NCBI GenBank assembly: GCA_003232595.1
Contig: QIIJ01000233.1
Span: 1-9,608, forward strand
Direction of reading: 5' to 3'
DNA length: 9,608 bases
Origin: Aurantimonadaceae bacterium
Lineage (GTDB): Bacteria; Pseudomonadota; Alphaproteobacteria; Rhizobiales; Rhizobiaceae
The notes beneath the pieces are model-generated. The model had not been told where the DNA came from, searched no databases, and saw nothing but the letters and a program-made list of their open reading frames with translations. Every line of letters begins with the position of its first letter. Position 1 is the first letter of the stretch. The position numbers and the translations under genes were made by a program. Below are positions 1 through 6,661 of the stretch, piece after piece.

Positions 1-1106
1 GCCGCTTCGCGAGTGGTTTCTGCAGAAATTCTCTGGAGCAGTGCAAGCAGGCCCTGATCAGGTTTTGACATTGATGCCTTGTAGAGTTTGACAATGCGGC
101 TAACAGCGCTGCACCTGATTTGAATGTCGGTCCTTGCAAGTTCAATATCCGCTTCTTCCCGCCAGGTATCTACGGCTGCGGTAATTGCTGGAATTGCGCT
201 GCCAGGAAGCCCGGACCGGTCGTAGATCGCGCGAAATGCGGCTGTTCGCCCCTGTTGCAACACCGCTGCGATGCGCCTTTCCGGAATATTGCTGAGGTTT
301 GCAATTGCAGCAACAAACAGCGAAATATTGCCGCCGCAAATTGTGCGAAGCAAAAATGCTGTCGTGAGCTGTCCGGTACTACGCAAATGTTCCACAAGGG
401 GAGGGATTTCATTCTCGTCTATTTCAGCAGCCAGTTGCTCGGTGGCACGGTCGCGTGCCTCCTGCACCACCTTTTTGGCCCGCACTGCACCAAGCCAGGA
501 TTTTTCAACAACCAGTTTTTGCAATGCTGATGACAGGCTTAAAATTAAAGTCTGACGGATATCGGCCGGCAGGTTCGGTTGCTGCAGCAAAGCCTCCCGG
601 GTTTCAGGATTTTCACCCAATTGAACAGCAATCGCACGCAGATTATCTGTATTAAGGCAGGGTTCTGGGTTCTGCAGCAGTGCCAGGCAGGAGTCAAAAT
701 TACCTTGTGCAATTATCGCGGAAGCAACTGTGCCCGATAGCGGTTGGCGACACGAAATTGCCACGAGTGAGACCACATCGCAATTGCCAACGATGTCGAT
801 CAATTCCGAGTCAAGAAACAACGGAGATCGACACAACACCTGCATGGCAATATGAGCCTCATCACGCGCCAGAGCCAATATCAGATGACGCGGCGCGGCA
901 GCACTGCTTGCCAGGGCATCAGCCATTGCAAATCGAACCTTTGATGAAGGATCATCCAGCAACAGGGTCATTGCCGCTTCTGCTGCTTCTTTTTCATCCT
1001 GAGCCATGTCTGGAACAAGGCTTGCACGGGCCAGCGCCCCGGCTGCATCGGCCCGACTCGAATTTGGCGCTGTTTCCAGCCAGTGAAGAAAACGCTGTAC
1101 GATCAT
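1..1106 (-). CDS. DUF2336 domain-containing HEAT-repeat-like protein (C-terminus cut by window edge)
   Basis: The minus frame is open from an ATG at 1106-1104 to the left edge of the window, giving 368 codons without a stop. The product is soluble and almost entirely helical. It has no signal peptide or membrane segment and is rich in Ala and Leu. Near residues 47-66 it has a HEAT-like unit (LLDDPSSKVRFAMADALA), with similar helical pairs after it. A charged helix around residues 205-235 (VRAKKVVQEARDRATEQLA) and a central stretch on acid-containing helices follow. This layout, and a length close to the usual 360-380 residues, fit the alphaproteobacterial DUF2336 family (PF10098), so only a short tail is probably missing. 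The family has no settled biochemical function. The Shine-Dalgarno is weak (GGAA about 8 bases upstream). It is transcribed divergently from the LysE operon across a 101-bp spacer. Family assignment is by recognition of the sequence pattern and is fairly secure; function is unknown. Confidence 0.8.
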   Translation of the reverse strand, partial: MIVQRFLHWLETAPNSSRADAAGALARASLVPDMAQDEKEAAEAAMTLLLDDPSSKVRFAMADALASSAAAPRHLILALARDEAHIAMQVLCRSPLFLDSELIDIVGNCDVVSLVAISCRQPLSGTVASAIIAQGNFDSCLALLQNPEPCLNTDNLRAIAVQLGENPETREALLQQPNLPADIRQTLILSLSSALQKLVVEKSWLGAVRAKKVVQEARDRATEQLAAEIDENEIPPLVEHLRSTGQLTTAFLLRTICGGNISLFVAAIANLSNIPERRIAAVLQQGRTAAFRAIYDRSGLPGSAIPAITAAVDTWREEADIELARTDIQIRCSAVSRIVKLYKASMSKPDQGLLALLQRISAETTREA

Positions 1107-1142
1107 TGCTATTCCAACCAACAATAAATTACCACAAACCCG

Positions 1143-1157
1143 ATTGGTTGACCCAAT
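1143..1157. promoter_or_regulatory. Candidate operator palindrome ATTGG-N5-CCAAT
   Basis: A perfect 5-bp inverted repeat (ATTGG / CCAAT, 5-base spacer) lies in the 101-bp spacer between the divergent DUF2336 gene and lysE-family gene. It overlaps the proposed -35 hexamer of the rightward promoter, so a bound repressor would block that promoter. No regulator gene is in the window. A 5-bp palindrome can occur by chance. Confidence 0.3.
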
Positions 1158-1176
1158 AGCGCAAAAGCATTAACGA
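1148..1176 (+). promoter_or_regulatory. Candidate sigma-70 promoter for the LysE-MaoC-CoA lyase operon
   Basis: TTGACC at 1148-1153 and TAACGA at 1171-1176 are separated by exactly 17 bases. Transcription would start near 1183, leaving a leader of about 25 bases. That leader holds the Shine-Dalgarno GAAAGG (1194-1199), 8 bases before the ATG at 1208. This is the best promoter match in the spacer. It is a sequence match only. Confidence 0.5.
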
Positions 1177-1207
1177 TCTGTTCATCATGAATTGAAAGGT
1201 CTGGTTA

Positions 1208-1834
1208 ATGTCACTTGAAGTGTGGATCGCCTTTGTCCTTGCAAGTTCTGCAATGCTGGCAGTCCCCGGCCCGACTGTTTTGCTTGTGGTCAGCTATGTT
1301 TTGGGCCGTGGCCGCGCCAGCGGCTGGTACACTGTGCCTGGCGTTATTCTCGGTGATTTTGTTGCCATCAGCGTATCACTGTTGGGCGCTGGTGCTATCC
1401 TGACTGCATCTGCGACACTGTTTTCAATACTGAAATTTGCCGGTGCCCTCTATCTGATTTGGCTCGGCGTCAAACTATGGTGCGCCGACTGGCAATTGGA
1501 TGCATTACAAAACAAACCTGAAAACCGAAACGGCGGTTCATTGTTCTGGCATTCGTTTGCAGTGACTGCACTCAATCCCAAAGGCATCGTATTCTTTGTG
1601 GCATTTGTACCGCTGTTTGTGGATGCAGGTAAGCCTGCACTGTTTCAGTTTGTCGTGCTTGAGATTACATTTCTAGTGCTGGCTGCGCTCAACATCATCC
1701 TTTGGGTTTTGCTGACAGGTGAACTTCGCAACAGACTGAGAAACTCATCAATCCTGAAATTCACCAACCGTATCGGCGCATGTTTTCTGATGGGCGCGGG
1801 CCTGCTGACAGCTGCAATTCAGCGCAACAGTTAA
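1208..1834 (+). CDS. LysE/RhtB-family amino acid or metabolite exporter
   Basis: The 208-residue product is hydrophobic throughout, with about six membrane segments (roughly residues 5-26, 40-62, 68-88, 112-138, 145-170 and 185-204). This matches the usual size and topology of LysE/RhtB translocators. Family landmarks are the PGP motif at residues 20-22 followed by a small-residue helix and GRGRASG, the GALYLIWLG helix at 79-87, and ALNPKG at 121-126 opening the fourth segment. These proteins export amino acids or related small metabolites from the cytoplasm by proton-motive-force-driven antiport; the substrate cannot be read from the sequence. The ATG at 1208 has GAAAGG 8 bases upstream. It is the first gene of an apparent operon: the MaoC gene begins 28 bases after its stop. 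The link to acyl-CoA enzymes suggests overflow or efflux of a related acid, but that is inference. Confidence 0.88.
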   Translation: MSLEVWIAFVLASSAMLAVPGPTVLLVVSYVLGRGRASGWYTVPGVILGDFVAISVSLLGAGAILTASATLFSILKFAGALYLIWLGVKLWCADWQLDALQNKPENRNGGSLFWHSFAVTALNPKGIVFFVAFVPLFVDAGKPALFQFVVLEITFLVLAALNIILWVLLTGELRNRLRNSSILKFTNRIGACFLMGAGLLTAAIQRNS

Positions 1835-1862
1835 TTTCAACCAGAACCAACCAGAGCAAAGC

Positions 1863-2315
1863 ATGGCCGGACTTTATTTTGAAGAATTCACAGTCGGACA
1901 GATGTTTGAGCATGAGTTGACCAAGACTGTTACTGAATCAGACAATATGCTGTTTTCGACCATGACGCTCAACCCTCAGCCATTGCACATAGACCGGCAT
2001 TTTGCTGAAAATTCCGAATGGGGTCAGCCGCTGGTCAATTCAATGTTCACACTGGGCCTGATTATCGGTATTTCGGTGGGTGACACCACACTTGGCACAA
2101 CAATCGGCAATCTTGGCATGAATGAAGTGAAATTTCCGGCACCGGTTTTTCAGGGCGACTCGATCCATGTGACTACAGAAGTTATCGGCCTTCGCGCCTC
2201 CAAATCAAAACCAGATCGCGGTATTGTCACTTTCCTGCACAGGGGATTCAACCAGAATAATATACTGGTTGCCAGTTGTACAAGACTTGCCATGATGCGC
2301 CGGAGGCCTTCCTGA
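1863..2315 (+). CDS. Small MaoC-family (hot-dog fold) enoyl-CoA hydratase, itaconyl/mesaconyl-CoA hydratase-like
   Basis: The 150-residue protein is a single hot-dog domain with the MaoC signature around residues 31-46 (FSTMTLNPQPLHIDRHF). His42 is the conserved catalytic His. Five residues before it, where PhaJ-type (R)-hydratases have the catalytic Asp, this protein has Asn37. From memory, Asn is also found there in the TYNxHRIHYD motif of mesaconyl-C4-CoA hydratases. The block WGQPLVNSMFTLGLIIG (residues 53-69) forms the central hot-dog helix, and FPAPVFQGDSIHVTTEV the typical strand region. The Shine-Dalgarno before the ATG at 1863 is poor, which suggests coupling to lysE 28 bases upstream. 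Its stop overlaps the lyase start (TGATG). The pairing with a CitE-like lyase resembles itaconyl-CoA hydratase plus citramalyl-CoA lyase. The exact substrate remains inference; no CoA-transferase is nearby. Confidence 0.85.
   Translation: MAGLYFEEFTVGQMFEHELTKTVTESDNMLFSTMTLNPQPLHIDRHFAENSEWGQPLVNSMFTLGLIIGISVGDTTLGTTIGNLGMNEVKFPAPVFQGDSIHVTTEVIGLRASKSKPDRGIVTFLHRGFNQNNILVASCTRLAMMRRRPS
2302..2306 (+). promoter_or_regulatory. Ribosome binding site fixing the CoA-ester lyase start
   Basis: GGAGG lies inside the end of the MaoC gene, 8 bases before the ATG at 2315. It favours that ATG over the upstream in-frame start at 2276, which would add 13 residues unlike the family and has no Shine-Dalgarno. 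The TGATG arrangement implies translational coupling. Confidence 0.75.
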
Positions 2316-3220
2316 TGCGTTCATGGCTTTTTGTTCCGGGTGACAGCGAGAAAAAACTTGCAAAAAGCCGCACAAGTGATGCCGATGTGCTTTTAATTGA
2401 TCTTGAAGACTCGGTTGCGCTTGACAACAAAAAAGACGCTCGTTCGATTACGTCAGAATTCTTAAAGGGTAGTTCAGGCAAGGCCCCCTCGCAGTCAATC
2501 TGGGTGCGGGTCAACAGTTTTGACAGCGGTCTGCTCGAAGATGATCTGACTGAGGTAATGGCTGCAAAACCCTGCGGAATTTTATTGCCCAAGGCTGAAA
2601 GCGGTAAAGATGTCACCCATCTCGGTGTGCGCCTCAGGGTTCACGAGGCCATTAATGCTATTGACGAAGGCAAAACTCGAATTGCGGCTATTATAACCGA
2701 AACCGCAACGGCAACATTGAATACCGGCACCTACAAGGACTGCAGCAATCGCCTGACCGCCCTGGCGTGGGGGGCAGAGGATTTGTCAGCTGATATCGGC
2801 GCCCTTGAAAAGCGCAATGTTGACGGTTCATATCGTGATGTATTCCGCTATGCCCGCACAATGACTTTGTTGGGAGCGGTCAGTGCAGGTGCCGTACCGA
2901 TTGATACGGTCTATACAGACTTTCGCAACCTGGACGGATTGCGCCGTGAATGCGAGGAGGCAGTGAGCGACGGATTTATTGGCAAAATGGCCATACACCC
3001 GGCTCAGGTGCCTGTTATCAATGAGGTTTTCACCCCTTCCAATGCAGCAGTTGCCCGCGCTAGAGTTATTGTTAGTGCATTCGAGAAGGCTGGAAATCCA
3101 GGTGTCATCGGCCTTGACGGAGAAATGCTCGACCGCCCACACCTGCGCCGGGCCGAAACTTTGCTGGCGCAAATTCGCAGCCTTGGCAGCACCCAGACAA
3201 CAATTTCACGGGCGACCTGA
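2315..3220 (+). CDS. HpcH/HpaI aldolase / CitE-like CoA-ester lyase
   Basis: The 301-residue protein is a TIM-barrel CoA-ester lyase of the CitE/Mcl/CLYBL group, which cleaves 3-hydroxyacyl-CoA thioesters such as malyl-, methylmalyl- or citramalyl-CoA in an Mg-dependent retro-Claisen reaction. The N-terminus MRSWLFVPGDSEKK and the block LLIDLEDSV (residues 26-34) are diagnostic. Substrate and metal residues are in place: Arg65 in WVRVN, Glu129 in IITET, and Asp156 in WGAEDLSADIG. The C-terminal GKMAIHPAQV (residues 223-232) is also typical. Length is normal for the family (about 280-320). It overlaps the preceding MaoC gene by one base, consistent with hydratase then lyase on one intermediate. 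(S)-citramalyl-CoA and malyl-type substrates are the main alternatives. The last 217 bases are also read on the opposite strand by the lipoprotein gene. No terminator follows. Confidence 0.88.
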   Translation: MRSWLFVPGDSEKKLAKSRTSDADVLLIDLEDSVALDNKKDARSITSEFLKGSSGKAPSQSIWVRVNSFDSGLLEDDLTEVMAAKPCGILLPKAESGKDVTHLGVRLRVHEAINAIDEGKTRIAAIITETATATLNTGTYKDCSNRLTALAWGAEDLSADIGALEKRNVDGSYRDVFRYARTMTLLGAVSAGAVPIDTVYTDFRNLDGLRRECEEAVSDGFIGKMAIHPAQVPVINEVFTPSNAAVARARVIVSAFEKAGNPGVIGLDGEMLDRPHLRRAETLLAQIRSLGSTQTTISRAT

Positions 3221-3870
3221 TCAAATGCCCTGTCAAGCGCGTTGACATAGTCATCGTTTTTGCTGCCACTGAAAGATGATGTTGCCTTGAATATCCTTGA
3301 TTGCAACACCTTGCCATTTCTGTCATTGAGCAGCTTTGCCGAAATTTCGACGGTGGCGGTTCTTGTGCCACCGCTGACAATTACTTCAAATGAACGAATG
3401 CTACTAAGTATCTGATAGTCGATCACAAGACCATCGCCAGGCTTTGCAACAGCCCCTGCCCTTCCGGTATTTTCAAAGGTTTCCACAAGCTTGGTCTGCA
3501 CCATTTTGGGCAGATCATCACTCCACTGGGCATCGCTTAGATAAGTGATTACCGTTGGCGCCGGTTTGACTACGATATTCTGGCTGTCCAGGGCTTTCAG
3601 TGCTGAGGGAGCCTTGATCAGTATCTGTGCCCGAGTACCTGCCCGCAAATTATCAAAATCCCTGGGCGCTGAAATGTCAAAAGTTTCAGGCGGCGCTTTG
3701 GGCGGGGTAACCAGTGCACAGGAACTAATCCCAATCAGCAGCACCAGAAAAACAATCAGCCTAACAGATTGCCGACCAGTGCTTGAAATCCACCAGGCTG
3801 GAAAATGCCAATTGGTAAAATGCGACAACGAGACCGTTGTTCTATTTCTGGTTAAATTACTGGCGCGCAT
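3004..3870 (-). CDS. ABC-type transport auxiliary lipoprotein (PqiC/LptE-like), last gene of the Mla operon
   Basis: The 288-residue product has a hydrophobic segment at residues 37-50 followed by a lipobox ISSC with Cys51, so a lipoprotein anchored through Cys51 is expected. Residues 55-228 match the ABC-type transport auxiliary lipoprotein family (PF03886): TFDISAP at 63-69, the central SSIRSFEV at 156-163, a Thr/Val-rich strand, and YVNALDRAFDQVAREI near 208-223. Partner proteins such as PqiC serve MCE transporters in the outer membrane or periplasm. The gene follows the MCE gene after 43 bases. Two things are odd. The ATG at 3870 leaves an unusually long 36-residue n-region, and no better ATG exists (an in-frame TTG at 3828 is possible). 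About 60 basic, low-complexity residues follow the normal family end near residue 228, encoded antisense to the lyase. The signal sequence and domain are confident; the ends are less so. Confidence 0.75.
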   Translation of the reverse strand: MRASNLTRNRTTVSLSHFTNWHFPAWWISSTGRQSVRLIVFLVLLIGISSCALVTPPKAPPETFDISAPRDFDNLRAGTRAQILIKAPSALKALDSQNIVVKPAPTVITYLSDAQWSDDLPKMVQTKLVETFENTGRAGAVAKPGDGLVIDYQILSSIRSFEVIVSGGTRTATVEISAKLLNDRNGKVLQSRIFKATSSFSGSKNDDYVNALDRAFDQVAREIVVWVLPRLRICASKVSARRRCGRSSISPSRPMTPGFPAFSNALTITLARATAALEGVKTSLITGT

Positions 3871-3913
3871 TTCAATCTTTACTCTATATATTGTGCAAAT
3901 TCTGCATCGGCAA

Positions 3914-5836
3914 TCAACGCCGCGGACGGCTTCCGTTTACCTGCCTTACACCAGGTGAACCGGTAATAAAACCCTGTGGATTTTTCTCGAAATCACTGAT
4001 AACACGATCAATTCTGTTAATTGAACGCCGTGCTTCCCTTATCATAACTTCAGCTTCGCCCAAACCGCGCGTGGAGAAACGCGCAAGACCTTTTGAAATC
4101 TCGCGCACGCGTCCATCAAGATTGTTGGCAAGCTTGCGAAAATCAGCAAGTGTAGCACGCGCCTCCGCCATCAAACCTTCACCATCGCCCCCACTCAACA
4201 TGCCGTCAATCCTGGCAAGCACCCCGTCAATTCTTTCAGATGCGGTATTCAGCCGGCTGGCAAGTTCGCTGGCATCAGTGATAATCTGGTTCACATCATC
4301 GCCGCGGTCGCGTATCCGGCTGGTTATTTTGGCAATATCTTCGGTTATTGTTGCCGCCCCACTGGCCGCTTTTTCCGCCTGCTCAACAACATTGGTAATT
4401 CGTGCGGTATCAATTGCTGAAACGACTTTTGCGGCATTATCCAGGGTTTTGCCCAGGTCATCAATAAGCCTGGTAATATTCTGTGGTTCAACTGCCCCAA
4501 TAACGTCCCTTGCATCGGCTGCCGCCTGGCCCAGATCATCCAATGTCTGATTGAGTTTTTCAGCATCCAGTCCGGCAACAAACTGTGATGTATCATCGAC
4601 GGTTTTCTCCAACCCATCAACAATCCCGGTGATTTGTTCAGGTTTAACAGCATTGACGACCTTGTTGACACCGGTGGCTGCCTGATCAATATTTTCGAGC
4701 GCTGAATTCACTTTTTGTGTGTCTAGTGCTCCGACGAAGTCTGAGGCCTGCTTGGTAGTGGTTTCGATGCTGTCGACAATTGTTGTAACCTTTGACGGAT
4801 CAACGGCTGCCACAACTTTGTTGGCATTGGCGATAACATCACTGATGTCGCTCAAGGTTTTCCCGATATCATTGGCACCCACAGCCGCAACAACTTTTCT
4901 TGCATCCCTCGCTATGGCGCTGATATCGTCAACAGCGGCGCTGACTTTGGTGCTGTCGACACCGGCAACCAGCGTATCAATTCTGGTCAGGGTTTCGTTG
5001 ATACCTGTTGAAAATTTGTTGATGTCATCGGCAGCCTTGGCGATTGAGGCAACTACCCGGGTGATATCATCACGGGTTGTTTTCAGGGTCTCGGAAAACT
5101 GCTCTACATTGGTGACGGTCTTGCGCACGCTTTCCGGGTCGACCGCTTTGATAATATCTTCGGCACCCTTGATCGTGCCGTCCAGCTTGGTGGACAGGCT
5201 CTGAATGGACCCCGATACGCTCGAAATTCCGGCCATAAATTTCTCAACACCATCAGCATTTTGTGCAAGTGCTGCGGAAAATTTCTCTGCGTTTTTGATA
5301 GTAATCGCGATAGATTCCCGGTTTTCGCCCAAAAACCCTTCAAGCTGGGCCATAACTGTTTCGGTCCGGGCAGCAATTTTATTAACACGGGACATTATGT
5401 CGGCCAGCGCTGCTGGATCGGCGTTAATCTTTGGCACTTCACCTGTAGTTTGATCCACCAGCCCAAGCAAATTGGGTGCATTTTCAGAACCGCCCTCGAG
5501 CTGAACAAAGGCGCTGCCGGCAAACCCCTGAATGCCAATGCTGGCTTTTGTATCACTGCGGACTGGTGTTCCTGAATCGATTTTAACCCGCGCATTGACA
5601 AATCGCGGCGCATTGGCGGCAATTGTCAGACGGCTGACAGTACCAACCTGAATACCATTGAACAAAACCGGGCTGCCTTTTGCGAGGCCGGTAACCGATC
5701 CTTCGATCATAATGTCGAGATCTACATAGTTTCGGCCTTCATCATATCGTCCGAGCCATAAAACGAATGCAAAAGTCAATGCAATCGTAATCAGGGTAAA
5801 TATGCCAACTCTGACGTAATTCGCTTTGGTTTCCAT
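3914..5836 (-). CDS. mlaD: MlaD/MCE-domain protein with very long repeat-rich helical tail
   Basis: The 640-residue protein is over three times as long as E. coli MlaD (about 183). Residues 11-29 form one inner-membrane helix after a short cytoplasmic N-terminus. Residues about 36-116 are the MCE domain, with GLAKGSPVLFNGIQVGTV (50-67) and GIQGFAGSAFVQLEGG (101-116). MCE domains assemble into rings that bind and pass lipids across the periplasm. Residues 140-620 are predicted helical and periplasmic; residues 290-497 are eight consecutive repeats of exactly 26 residues (separate entry). The C-terminus is basic (GSRPRR). ATG at 5836 is 3 bases after the MlaF stop, with no good Shine-Dalgarno (AAGG is about 17 bases up), so translation is probably coupled. 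Single-MCE proteins with long helical tails can form needles, as in PqiB and mycobacterial Mce complexes; a needle here is inference. Confidence 0.9.
   Translation of the reverse strand: METKANYVRVGIFTLITIALTFAFVLWLGRYDEGRNYVDLDIMIEGSVTGLAKGSPVLFNGIQVGTVSRLTIAANAPRFVNARVKIDSGTPVRSDTKASIGIQGFAGSAFVQLEGGSENAPNLLGLVDQTTGEVPKINADPAALADIMSRVNKIAARTETVMAQLEGFLGENRESIAITIKNAEKFSAALAQNADGVEKFMAGISSVSGSIQSLSTKLDGTIKGAEDIIKAVDPESVRKTVTNVEQFSETLKTTRDDITRVVASIAKAADDINKFSTGINETLTRIDTLVAGVDSTKVSAAVDDISAIARDARKVVAAVGANDIGKTLSDISDVIANANKVVAAVDPSKVTTIVDSIETTTKQASDFVGALDTQKVNSALENIDQAATGVNKVVNAVKPEQITGIVDGLEKTVDDTSQFVAGLDAEKLNQTLDDLGQAAADARDVIGAVEPQNITRLIDDLGKTLDNAAKVVSAIDTARITNVVEQAEKAASGAATITEDIAKITSRIRDRGDDVNQIITDASELASRLNTASERIDGVLARIDGMLSGGDGEGLMAEARATLADFRKLANNLDGRVREISKGLARFSTRGLGEAEVMIREARRSINRIDRVISDFEKNPQGFITGSPGVRQVNGSRPRR
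4346..4969 (-). repeat. Eight tandem 78-bp (26-residue) coding repeats in the MCE protein tail
   Basis: Residues 290-497 divide without any gap into eight units of exactly 26 residues, starting at 290, 316, 342, 368, 394, 420, 446 and 472. Each begins V/I-x-A/G-V/L/I (positions 1-4). Most have Asp, Glu or a polar residue at position 5, a hydrophobic residue at 9, 13 and 16, often Ala at 23 (Val and Thr also occur), and an aliphatic or aromatic residue at 26. The DNA shows it too: near-identical stretches beginning ACAACTTT at 4812 and 4890 are 78 bases apart, and ACGACTTT at 4422 is 390 (5 x 78) from 4812. A diverged unit lies near residues 229-254, separated by 35 residues from the array. 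Hydrophobic positions 9, 13, 16, 20, 23, 27 and 30 fit a 3-4 heptad spacing, then a step of 5 to the next unit, so each repeat is three heptads plus a five-residue break. Confidence 0.9.
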
Positions 5837-5839
5837 AGT

Positions 5840-6652
5840 TTACAACTGTGCACCTTGTAAATGCGCTGGATTTGCCACAATGGCGCGGGCGCGTTTTCCA
5901 CGAAAATAGGAATGCACCCAGGCGTCATCAAATTCAAGCATTGTATCGATCGGGCCCTCAACAAGTACCTTTTTGTTGCCAAGTACGGCAATTCTGTCAC
6001 AGACCGAAAACAGGCTATCGAGATCATGGGTCACCATAAATACGGTAAGACCCAGTGTATCTCGAAGTTTGGCGATCAAATCATCGAATTCCGCAGCACC
6101 AACCGGGTCCAGTCCGGATGTGGGCTCGTCCAGAAAAAGTATCTGGGGATCGAGCGACAGGGCACGGGCAAGGCCTGCCCGTTTGATCATGCCGCCAGAA
6201 AGTTCAGACGGGAACTTACCCGCTGCCTCTCTTGACAGCCCGACCAGGTCAAGTTTCAGTATCGCCAGTTCATCCATCAACCTTTGATCCAGGCTAAGAT
6301 ATTCCCGCATGGGTACCTGAATGTTCTCCAGAACCGTCAGAGACGAGAACAAAGCGCCATGTTGAAACAACACTCCCAGTTCCTGATCAATTACCTGCCG
6401 GATTTCGGAATCTGCATTGATATAATCCACACCGAGTATCTCGATCGTACCGCCGGTTTTGTGATTGAGGCCCAAAACACTGCGCATCAACACGGATTTA
6501 CCGGAGCCTGAGGCACCAACAAACCCGAGAATCTCGCCTCGATAGACTTCCAGGTCAAGGTTCTCCAGCACTTTATGGGTGCCAAAACTCACATACAATC
6601 CGGTAATCCGGATAACCACTGCGCGTTTGTTGTTTTTGTTTACCAATGCCAA
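5840..6652 (-). CDS. mlaF: MlaF-like ABC transporter ATPase
   Basis: The 270-residue protein is a complete ABC nucleotide-binding domain that powers the MlaE permease from the cytoplasmic face. It has Walker A GASGSGKS (residues 46-53), the Q-loop Gln97 in LFQHGALFSSLTV, the signature LSGGM (151-155) followed by KRAGLARAL, Walker B ILFLDEPTSGLDP (171-183), and the H-loop His209 in VTHD. FQHGALFSSLTV and the C-terminal FDDAWVHSYFRG match the Mla/Ttg2A class rather than generic importers. The start codon is unusual: the frame has TTG at 6652 and another at 6646, both close behind GGGG (6660-6657), and no ATG before the first conserved strand; a GTG at 6619 is also possible. It begins 9 bases after the permease stop and ends 3 bases before the MCE start, so the three genes form one operon. 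Confidence 0.93.
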   Translation of the reverse strand: MALVNKNNKRAVVIRITGLYVSFGTHKVLENLDLEVYRGEILGFVGASGSGKSVLMRSVLGLNHKTGGTIEILGVDYINADSEIRQVIDQELGVLFQHGALFSSLTVLENIQVPMREYLSLDQRLMDELAILKLDLVGLSREAAGKFPSELSGGMIKRAGLARALSLDPQILFLDEPTSGLDPVGAAEFDDLIAKLRDTLGLTVFMVTHDLDSLFSVCDRIAVLGNKKVLVEGPIDTMLEFDDAWVHSYFRGKRARAIVANPAHLQGAQL

Positions 6653-6661
6653 ACCGCCCCG

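Noticed and set aside
680..1159. 159-codon plus-strand frame at the left end
   Set aside because: It is antisense to the DUF2336 gene and rich in Pro, His and Gln with no recognisable domain, while the opposite strand encodes a clear family member.
4346..4969. CRISPR-like regular spacing
   Set aside because: The 78-bp period is coding, in frame, diverged between units and has no identical direct repeats or unique spacers.
3837..5204. Long plus-strand open frames of 237 and 161 codons
   Set aside because: They lie antisense to the MCE gene and owe their length to its regular codon composition and 78-bp repeats; their products are low-complexity Ser/Ala/Ile strings without a domain.
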